From positions 29,928-93,927 of the forward strand of contig CAMVEB010000014.1 of the NCBI GenBank assembly GCA_947166385.1: a stretch of DNA of 64,000 bases, written 5' to 3'. Shown here piece after piece: positions 24,901 through 31,865 of the stretch (position 1 is its first letter; each line of letters begins with the position of its first letter). The notes beneath the pieces are model-generated. The model saw nothing but the letters and a program-made list of their open reading frames with translations, searched no databases and was not told the origin of the DNA. Source of the DNA: an uncultured Clostridia bacterium (lineage in GTDB: Bacteria > Bacillota > Clostridia > Christensenellales > Aristaeellaceae). The position numbers and the translations under genes were made by a program.

Positions 24901-27900
24901 ACCGGCAACGGAGCATACCCGGAAGCTGCTGCTCGGGGACGGCATGGCGGAACGGGTTCAGAAGTGGTGCGACGGGCTGCATGTGACGGAGAACGCCTTC
25001 TTCACCTTCGCCTTTGCCTATACCCTGGCGCGGGTCTCAGGAAAGGACGAGGCGCTGTTCTGCAATATCTATAACGGCCGCAGGGATCCGCGGGTCTTCC
25101 GCACGGTCGGGATGCTGGTTAAAACCTATCCCTTCCATATCGCTTTCAGCGGCGCGGACGCGCCGGCGGATCTGGTCAGGAAAACCGCGGATCTCATCCG
25201 CGGCCTGACGGCCAATGATCTGTACTCCTTCGCGGAGGTCTGCCGCGCCTATGGCATCAGGCCGGATATCCTCTTTGCCTATCAGGGCAGCGCGTTCAAC
25301 GAATACACCGTGGCGGGCCAGCGAAGCACAAGCCTGGCCCAGAAGCTCGGGGACGTACAGGCGCCGCTGTCTGTGGATGTGTTCCAGGAAGAGGGGACCT
25401 ATGCCCTGATCGCGGATTATGCGCCGGACCGCTATACCGGCGCGATGATCACGGCTTTCCTGGAGCTCTATGCGCAGGTGGCCGGAGAGCTTCTCACCGT
25501 CGAAAGCCTGGATAAGATCGATCTGATGACCGGCAGCGCGCGGCAGCTGCTGGACGCGGCCAACGATACGGCCTGGCCCGTGGAATACCGCCCGGTCCAT
25601 TGCCTGCTGGAAGAAAGCGCCGTAAAATATCCGGATCGCCCAGCCGTGGTGACGCCGACGGAGAAGCTCAGCTATGCGGAGCTGAATGCACAGGCCAACC
25701 GTGTGGCGCACAGGCTGACGGATCTGGGTATCGGACCCGGCGGCATTGCGGCGCTGATGCTGCCCCGCTGCGCGGGCGTGTATATCGTTCGGCAGGGGAT
25801 TCTGAAGGCCGGCGGAGCCTTCCTGTGCATTGCGCCGGATTATCCGGACGACCGGGTCCGGGTCATGACGGAGGATGCCGGCGCGAAGGTGCTGATCACC
25901 GACGGGGATACCCTGAAGGAACGGGAAGCCTTCATCCGGAGTCTCGGCTGCCAGGTTGTCACATTGTCTGAACTGCTTGCCGATTCCCGGGAGGACAACC
26001 CGGGTGTACAGGTCGGGCCCGATGAGCCTGCCTACGTGATCTTTACATCAGGCTCTACCGGCAAGCCCAAGGGCGTCATGCTGACCCAGAAGAATCTGGT
26101 GAATTTTGTCAGCGCCAATCCGAAGAATCCGGAGATTCTGGGATACACGGAACGGGGACACGTTTCTCTGGCGCTCGCGTCCATCACCTTTGACGTATCG
26201 GTGATGGAGGAATTCATCCCCCTGTCCTCCGGCATGACGATCTGCATGGCGACCGAGGAGGAGATCCACAATCCGGCGGCCCTGGCAAAGCTGATGACGG
26301 AAAACCGGGTGGACATGATGACCTGCACGCCTTCCTTCCTGCTGAATATCATCGGTCTTCCGATGATGCGGGACGCCATCGCGGGCGTGGTTTCCTATGA
26401 CTTCGGCGCGGAAGCGTTCCCTCCGGCGCTGTTTGACAAGATCCGCGGCCTCAATCCCAATGCCTATATCATGAACGGCTACGGTCCCACCGAGGCCACC
26501 ATCAGCTGCACGATGGACGAGGTCACTTCGCCGAATGTCATCACCATCGGGAAACCGGCCTGCAACGTGAAGGCTTTTGTGTTTGATGAAAAGGGCCGCA
26601 AGCTTCCGCCGCTGGTGCCGGGCGAGCTGATCATCGCCGGCGACGGTGTCGGCCGGGGCTATATCTGCCGGCCCGAGCTCACCGCGGAAAAATACATAGA
26701 AGTCGACGGGATGCGGGCTTACCGCACCGGCGATTTGGCGGCATGGACGGCGGACGGCAGGCTGCGTTTCCACGGCAGGACGGACAATCAGGTCAAGCTG
26801 AGGGGCCTGCGCGTGGAGCTGGGAGAGATCGAAAGCGCCATCAACGCCGTAGACGGCGTGCTGACCAGCATCGTGGTGATGACCGGGGAGGAAAACAACC
26901 GGTTCCTGGCGGGCTACTATACTGCGGGCAGGGAGATTCCGCCGGCGGAGATGAAAGCGCAGATCGGGAAATCGCTCACCGCGTATATGGTCCCCGGCGT
27001 GCTGATGCAGCTGGATCATATGCCGCTGACGCCCAACGGCAAGATCGACAAGAAGAAACTGCCGCAGGTGGAATTCATCCCGGACACGGCGGACTATGTG
27101 CCGCCGGCCAACGCGGTCGAGGAAGACTTCTGCCGCTGGTTCGCCGAGCTGCTGAACCTGGAGAAGGTCGGCGCCGAGGATAATTTCTTTGAATTGGGCG
27201 GCACGTCGCTTTCTGCGGCGATCATCGCCATCAACGCGTCGGACAGGGGGTATCCCGTTGTCTACGCGGATGTGTTCAAAGCCCAGACACCCAGACAGCT
27301 TGCCGGCCTTGCGATGGGGCAGCAGCCGGACACAAAGGAGGACGATGAGCAGGCAGCCCTGCGCAGCTATGATTATTCTGCGCTGAATCTGCAGCATAAC
27401 GTTCAGGAGGAGCTGCCCGGGCTGGAAGGACATGATATCGGAAATCTGCTGCTGACCGGGTCGACGGGCTTTCTGGGTATCCATCTGCTGCGGGAGTTCC
27501 TGACGGCGACGGACAATACCGTGTATTGTCTGATGCGGGGCGAAAATCCTGCCGGGCGGCTGAAGCAGCTGTACTTCTACTATTTCAGTGAAAACGCCGA
27601 ACCGTACTTCCAGTCCGGCCGGATCCGCGTGGTTCCCGGGGATATCACAGACCGGGATTCTCTGGAAAACGTCCGGGATCTGCCCTTTGATACCGTCGTC
27701 AACTGTGCCGCGCTGGTGAAGCACTTTGTGAAGGATGACAGCCTGGAACGGGTGAACGTGACGGGGGTGGAAAACCTGATCCGGCTGTGCGAGCAGACGG
27801 GGAAACGGTTCATCCAGACATCGACCGTCAGCGTGGCCGGCGAGGGCCTGGACGGTCAGCCTCCGAGAGACTGGAAGATCACCGAGAATCAGCTGTACAA

Positions 27901-28519
27901 CGGTCAGCTCCTGGACAATGCTTATGCGCTGTCCAAGTTCAGGGCGGAGAAAGCGGTGCTGGAGGCGGTGAACCGCGGGCTGGACGCGAAGATCATGCGC
28001 CTGGGCAATCTGATGGGACGTCACCGGGACGGTGAATTCCAGGTGAATTTCAACAGCAATGCCTTCATCCGTTCCCTGGCCAGCTACAAGGCCATCGGGG
28101 CGGTGCCGTATTCGCTGCTGAATACCGGGACGGAATTCTCGGAAATCGATATGACAGCGCGGGCCATCCTGCTTCTGGCCGGGACCGACAGGCGCTTTAC
28201 CGTTTTCCATCCGATGAACAATCACACCGTTACCTTCGCGGATATCGTGTATGCCATGCGGGAATACGGTTTTGATATTGAAATGCTGGAGGATGAGGAA
28301 TTCGCGCGGCGGAAGGCGCAGGCCGGCGATACGTCCGGTGCCTTGATTGCCTATCAGAGCCGGGAGGGCGAGGAGCGGCGCTATGAGCTGGGCGCGGATT
28401 GTGAATTCACCGAGGCCGCACTGTTCCGGCTGGGCTTCAAATGGCCGGTCTCCGGAGAAAGGTACATCGTGAGCATGCTCAGGGCGCTGGACGAACTGGC
28501 CATGTTTGAGGGGCAATAA
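21902..28519 (+). CDS. Two-module NRPS with terminal reductase
   Basis: A 2205-residue synthetase. Residues 1-205 resemble only the C-terminal lobe of a condensation domain, without HHxxxDG. Adenylation domain 1 spans about 215-690 (LLYTSGTTGTPKGV near 360), with carrier 1 Ser745 in GLTSIS. A complete condensation domain at about 800-1225 carries HHIIFDG at 924. Adenylation 2 spans about 1230-1710 (FTSGSTGKPKGV near 1380), carrier 2 Ser1769 in GGTSLS. The thioester reductase at 1845-2205 has TGSTGFLG and catalytic Tyr2008/Lys2012. My alignment of pocket residues gives D-A-M-G-M-M-V-I-L for domain 1 and D-V-M-T-Y-F-G-I-S for domain 2; no amino acid can be assigned confidently. Expected product: a dipeptide aldehyde, possibly cyclising to a dihydropyrazinone or pyrazinone. 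No phosphopantetheinyl transferase is encoded here. Confidence 0.93.
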   Translation: MNKNQIVSWWKEHFSGMEIDSCPAIDFPDNEQGGAFASLSTACGEADRDILISAFAYVLAKYTAQNESLFWVQEEGARCPFYAVFDENAPTGDYLSSMADRRREAREHLGSDIGELNDALGLPQELLLCFDRDTAPDRAGEWRLCLLAEEGQLTLFYRKDWYHAENMRRLVEMTASIAAQLPGCEKLCMLSLISDRDLAALESFPHWELAPSAGNVVELLARSFAKFPNRTAVIYENERLTYAQLDRLTDAIAAGIARQGIGRGSVVSTLLPRCKWMPVAAISILKTGAAYQPLDPSYPPERLNFMVQDSAAALVLADRALQGLLSEYEGPFLYTDELDSLPEAKPLQREIAPEDVFILLYTSGTTGTPKGVRLCHGNLVNFIDWYIPKFALSEESRSAAYASFGFDANMMDIYPILCAGGELHILSDEVRSDLRAINRYFNENAITHGFMTTQVGRQFSLMTDCRTLKYMSMGGEALVPFDPPAGIRVYNVYGPTECTILTTAYRITDGGKRMPIGVPVNNTRLYVADAYQRLLPVGAMGELLVAGAQVGAGYLNRPEKTAEVFITNPFTEDPAYSRVYRTGDIVRWGNDGNMEFAGRRDGQVKIRGFRIELTEVESVIREFPGITDAALTARDAPAGGKMICAYIVSDTAVDISALEQFILDRKPPYMVPAFIMQIEKIPLNVNSKVDRRALPEPVFSSTEEETSGPRTRTALEEQLYRLISPIIGQKDFPVDMGLDQLGLTSISTLMLAVDIEEKFGYSPNVNVLATGSVLDIENALVEHFMSAAPAASEPAEAPRDSYPLTQTQLGIYSACLMDPDNDSYDLPFLFRLSPDTDAERLCRALEATVAAHEVLNCRIIPDRQDTAVMVPVRREFHAKTENITEEELTARMAHRSRFDFENGPLYDAKVYRTESAVYLYVNFHHIIFDGTSLTVFMEDLDRAFQGEILSPEKYTAYDLALDERAARDSRAYQEARDYYDGLFSGVDGNSLPDGDFPGGEPATEHTRKLLLGDGMAERVQKWCDGLHVTENAFFTFAFAYTLARVSGKDEALFCNIYNGRRDPRVFRTVGMLVKTYPFHIAFSGADAPADLVRKTADLIRGLTANDLYSFAEVCRAYGIRPDILFAYQGSAFNEYTVAGQRSTSLAQKLGDVQAPLSVDVFQEEGTYALIADYAPDRYTGAMITAFLELYAQVAGELLTVESLDKIDLMTGSARQLLDAANDTAWPVEYRPVHCLLEESAVKYPDRPAVVTPTEKLSYAELNAQANRVAHRLTDLGIGPGGIAALMLPRCAGVYIVRQGILKAGGAFLCIAPDYPDDRVRVMTEDAGAKVLITDGDTLKEREAFIRSLGCQVVTLSELLADSREDNPGVQVGPDEPAYVIFTSGSTGKPKGVMLTQKNLVNFVSANPKNPEILGYTERGHVSLALASITFDVSVMEEFIPLSSGMTICMATEEEIHNPAALAKLMTENRVDMMTCTPSFLLNIIGLPMMRDAIAGVVSYDFGAEAFPPALFDKIRGLNPNAYIMNGYGPTEATISCTMDEVTSPNVITIGKPACNVKAFVFDEKGRKLPPLVPGELIIAGDGVGRGYICRPELTAEKYIEVDGMRAYRTGDLAAWTADGRLRFHGRTDNQVKLRGLRVELGEIESAINAVDGVLTSIVVMTGEENNRFLAGYYTAGREIPPAEMKAQIGKSLTAYMVPGVLMQLDHMPLTPNGKIDKKKLPQVEFIPDTADYVPPANAVEEDFCRWFAELLNLEKVGAEDNFFELGGTSLSAAIIAINASDRGYPVVYADVFKAQTPRQLAGLAMGQQPDTKEDDEQAALRSYDYSALNLQHNVQEELPGLEGHDIGNLLLTGSTGFLGIHLLREFLTATDNTVYCLMRGENPAGRLKQLYFYYFSENAEPYFQSGRIRVVPGDITDRDSLENVRDLPFDTVVNCAALVKHFVKDDSLERVNVTGVENLIRLCEQTGKRFIQTSTVSVAGEGLDGQPPRDWKITENQLYNGQLLDNAYALSKFRAEKAVLEAVNRGLDAKIMRLGNLMGRHRDGEFQVNFNSNAFIRSLASYKAIGAVPYSLLNTGTEFSEIDMTARAILLLAGTDRRFTVFHPMNNHTVTFADIVYAMREYGFDIEMLEDEEFARRKAQAGDTSGALIAYQSREGEERRYELGADCEFTEAALFRLGFKWPVSGERYIVSMLRALDELAMFEGQ

Positions 28520-28523
28520 GGTT

Positions 28524-30137
28524 TCATTTCTCCAGGAGGGAAAGAATCTGTTTTGTCAGCTTCCGGATGTCGTGATTGGCATGACTTTCCATGCTCTTCG
28601 CGTACTGGAGCAGAGAGGTGGCGGCTTCCATCAGGCTGCGGTAGTACGGATTGTCTGAGGAGCGCTGCTTCTCGCTCTGCCCGGCGGGCGTTTTCTGCTC
28701 CTTTTCCGCCGGAGCCGCAAGATAAACCCATTCTCCCCGCAGCAAATCAAAGCAGGAGCCGGACCACGGCACTTCAGCGGGAAGGCCGAACCGCTCCGTG
28801 ATTTTCTCCGCCAGGACCTGGCTGTTTTCGTCGTCTCCGTGGTTGACGAACACCCGTGCCGGTTTTTGCTCCATGCCGTCCAGCCAACAGAGGAGGCCGG
28901 CCTGATCCGCATGTCCCGAAACGCTGCTCAGGAAGGCGATTTCAGCCTTTACGTTGATTTCTTCTCCCAGAATTTTCACCTTTTCCGCGCCGTCATAGAT
29001 GATGCGCCCCAGGGTGCCGTTCGCCTGGTATCCAACGAAAAGAACGGTGTTGGCGGGATTCCAGATATTGTGTTTCAGATGATGGCAGATCCGGCCGCCC
29101 TCGCACATGCCGCTGGAAGCGATAATGACCTTGGGCTTCTTGATCGCGTTCAGTGCCATGGATTCCGCCACGGACCCGGTGATGTTCAGCCCGTCGAACC
29201 AGATGGGATTTTCTCCTGCCTTCATGATGGATTGCGCTTCCTCATCCAGGCAGTCGGTATCGCATTGCAGAAAGACGCCGGTCGCCTGTTCCGCCAGGGG
29301 GCTGTCCAGATAAACCTCAAAATCCGGCAGCTCCGGCAGGAGATTCTGCATCTTGATCTCCCGGAAGAAATAAAGAATTTCCTGCGTTCGCCCGACGGCG
29401 AACGAGGGGATGATCACCGTGCCGCCCCGCGCAAAGGTTTTTCGGAGAATCTCCACGAGGCAGGGAAGGGGATCTGTCGCCCGGTCGTGCAGGCGGGCAC
29501 CGTAGGTGGACTCGATCATCAGATAATCCGCCGCCCGGACAGGCACGGGATCCCGGATGATGGGCTGATTCGTGTTTCCCACGTCACCGCTGAACACCAT
29601 GGTGATCTGCTTTCCCGCCTCGGAAAGAAAGCATTCCGCGGAGGAGGAGCCCAGAAGATGCCCGGCGTCCGTAAAACGGACGGAAAGGCCTTCGTCCACG
29701 TCGATTACCTGCCCGTAGGGACAGGGACGGAAAAGCTTCATGGTATTCTGCACATCCTCCGAGGTGTAGAGAGGCTCTGCCGGGTCTTCGCCTTGGCGCA
29801 GGTTTTTCTTCGTGCGGTATTCCGCGTCCCGCTCCTGGATGGATGCGCTGTCCTCCAGCATGATGGCGCAGAGGTTCATCGTCTCCGATGTGGCGTAGAT
29901 TTTTCCCCGGAAGCCCTCTTTGACGAGCAGGGGCAGCATGCCCGAATGATCGATGTGCGCATGCGTCAGAAGGACATATTCAATTTGCCCGGGGGAGACA
30001 GGCAGGGGCGCGTTTTCGTATTCGTTATGGCCCTGGATCATGCCTTCGTCCACCAGCAGAAAATGTCCGTCATGCCATTCCAGCAGCGTCCGGCTGCCGG
30101 TCACCTGATGATTTGCGCCCAGAAAGGTAAGTTTCAT
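28524..30137 (-). CDS. Beta-CASP metallo-beta-lactamase RNA hydrolase
   Basis: A 537-residue protein. The metal-binding signature is THAHIDHSG near residue 60, with further His/Asp ligands in FTDAGHLLGS and FSGDVGN. The beta-CASP insertion and the late motifs SGMCEGGRICHH and SGHADQAGL are present, as in the CPSF73-like nuclease group. It probably processes or degrades RNA; a role in DNA repair is less likely. The start at 30137 has GGAGGG upstream. It converges on the NRPS with four bases between stops and no visible terminator. An extra Lys/Glu-rich C-terminal segment of about 80 residues follows. Confidence 0.9.
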   Translation of the reverse strand: MKLTFLGANHQVTGSRTLLEWHDGHFLLVDEGMIQGHNEYENAPLPVSPGQIEYVLLTHAHIDHSGMLPLLVKEGFRGKIYATSETMNLCAIMLEDSASIQERDAEYRTKKNLRQGEDPAEPLYTSEDVQNTMKLFRPCPYGQVIDVDEGLSVRFTDAGHLLGSSSAECFLSEAGKQITMVFSGDVGNTNQPIIRDPVPVRAADYLMIESTYGARLHDRATDPLPCLVEILRKTFARGGTVIIPSFAVGRTQEILYFFREIKMQNLLPELPDFEVYLDSPLAEQATGVFLQCDTDCLDEEAQSIMKAGENPIWFDGLNITGSVAESMALNAIKKPKVIIASSGMCEGGRICHHLKHNIWNPANTVLFVGYQANGTLGRIIYDGAEKVKILGEEINVKAEIAFLSSVSGHADQAGLLCWLDGMEQKPARVFVNHGDDENSQVLAEKITERFGLPAEVPWSGSCFDLLRGEWVYLAAPAEKEQKTPAGQSEKQRSSDNPYYRSLMEAATSLLQYAKSMESHANHDIRKLTKQILSLLEK

Positions 30138-30270
30138 TTCCGAATCCCTCCGATCGTGTTTTGATTTTCTGTTTGATTTCAATGTTCGTTCAAGGTTTCC
30201 CGGATAAGATCCATCCTGTCGGGAAGAACAGTTCCCGGCAGATGAAATGATGGATAAGGAGGTTACTTCC

Positions 30271-31761
30271 ATGAAAAGATTCTTTGCGATCCTGCTTGCT
30301 CTGGCCATGCTGTTCAGTATGAACGCTCTTGCCGAAGAGAACACGGAAATACCCGGCGCCGCAGCCGGCGAAATGGGCACGCCTCCGGATGGAAATCCCC
30401 CGGATGGCACGCCTCCGGAAAAACCGGACGGCGACTGGATGCCCCCGGAGGGGATGCCTCCGGAAAAACCGGACGGAGACAGGACACCCCCGGATGGAAA
30501 GGGCGGACAGCCTCCGGAGAAACCGGGCGGTCAACCCGGCGGGAGGGCTGACTTTGAATATGCGGCCGCGACAGAGATTACCGGGGCTGCAGAACAGACC
30601 GATCAGACCTATTCCTCTGATACCGCGGATGAAAGCGCCCTGATGATAAACACGGCGGACGCGGTCAGCATCATAAACCCCACTGTGACGAAAACAGGGG
30701 ATTCCGACGGCGGCGACAGCTGCAGCTTCTACGGCCTGAACGCGGGCCTGCTGGTCATGGGCGGCTCGACGGCCACGATTACCGGCGGCACGATTGAAAC
30801 TTCCGCTTCGGGGGCCAACGGCGTCTTCTCCTACGGCGGAAACGGCGGACGAAACGGCGCGGAAGGCGACGGAACCACCGTGGTGATCTCAGAGACGACG
30901 ATAACAACGACCGGCAACGGTTCCGGCGGGATTATGACCACCGGCGGCGGCATCACCCATGCGGACAATCTGACGGTCAATACCTCCGGACGATCCTCCG
31001 CGGCGATCCGCACGGACCGCGGCGGAGGCACCGTGGTGGTGGACGGCGGAAGCTATACCACAAACGGTCTCGGTTCCCCGGTGATCTACTCCACGGCGGA
31101 TGTCACGGTGAAGAATTCCACCCTGGTATCCAATCTGTCGGAAGGCGTCTGCATTGAAGGCATGAACTCCATTGCCCTGGAAAACTGCGATATGACTGCC
31201 AATAATACGCAGTGCAACGGCAACGCCACCTTCCACGATACGATCATGATCTACCAGTCCATGTCCGGCGACGCGGACAGCGGCACCTCTTCCTTCACGA
31301 TGACCGGCGGCAGCCTGACCAGCCTGAGCGGACACATGTTCCATGTGACGAATACCCATGCGGTCATCACCCTGTCCGGTGTGAACCTGGTCAATGAGGG
31401 CAGAGACATCCTCCTGTCCGTATGCGACGACGGATGGAGCGGCGCGTCCAATATCGCGGAACTGGTGGCGGACGGTCAGAACCTGAGCGGCATGATCCTG
31501 GTGGGCAGTGATTCCGCCCTGACCCTGACGCTGACAAACGGCTCTTCCTTTGAGGGCAGCTTCAACGGTGAGATTGAAAACGCGAAAGGGACGGCGGTCT
31601 CGGAGGAACTCGGCACAGTGAACGTGGTTCTGGACAGCACCAGCACCTGGACGCTGACGGCGGACACCTGGGTCGCTTCCTTTGACGGCGACGCCGGCAG
31701 TGTCATCGGCAACGGGTATACGCTGTATGTGAACGGCGCTGTCCTGGAAGGAATCCAATAA
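30271..31761 (+). CDS. Secreted repeat protein, predicted beta-helix
   Basis: A 496-residue exported protein. Signal peptide MKRFFAILLALAMLFSMNALAEE is followed at 30-95 by a Pro/Gly/Asp-rich linker with repeated PPDG and PPEKPDG. A long Thr/Ser/Gly-rich region contains many short beta-strand repeats (ATITGGTIETS, TVVVDGGSYTT, VTVKNSTLVS), as in right-handed parallel beta-helices. There is no LPxTG or transmembrane anchor. It may be an adhesin or a polysaccharide-binding protein; no catalytic residues can be proposed. The start has GGAGG; a terminator follows. Confidence 0.75.
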   Translation: MKRFFAILLALAMLFSMNALAEENTEIPGAAAGEMGTPPDGNPPDGTPPEKPDGDWMPPEGMPPEKPDGDRTPPDGKGGQPPEKPGGQPGGRADFEYAAATEITGAAEQTDQTYSSDTADESALMINTADAVSIINPTVTKTGDSDGGDSCSFYGLNAGLLVMGGSTATITGGTIETSASGANGVFSYGGNGGRNGAEGDGTTVVISETTITTTGNGSGGIMTTGGGITHADNLTVNTSGRSSAAIRTDRGGGTVVVDGGSYTTNGLGSPVIYSTADVTVKNSTLVSNLSEGVCIEGMNSIALENCDMTANNTQCNGNATFHDTIMIYQSMSGDADSGTSSFTMTGGSLTSLSGHMFHVTNTHAVITLSGVNLVNEGRDILLSVCDDGWSGASNIAELVADGQNLSGMILVGSDSALTLTLTNGSSFEGSFNGEIENAKGTAVSEELGTVNVVLDSTSTWTLTADTWVASFDGDAGSVIGNGYTLYVNGAVLEGIQ

Positions 31762-31780
31762 AGCAGAATCAGAAGCGCTT

Positions 31781-31812
31781 CCGCGGAGCCGGTCCGGCTC
31801 CGCGGTTTATCG
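31781..31812 (+). terminator. Rho-independent terminator
   Basis: CCGCGGAGCC (31781-31790) and GGCTCCGCGG (31796-31805), then TTTAT. Confidence 0.65.
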
Positions 31813-31865
31813 GTGCCGTCCTCTGGTCATTCGCTCCTGATGCCGGGAGCCTGGATCGGCAGGGA

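Noticed and set aside
22277..28516. Two very long leftward frames (901 and 822 codons) opposite the NRPS
   Set aside because: The rightward strand carries a complete ordered set of NRPS motifs. The leftward translations are Arg/His/Gln-rich with no recognisable domain.
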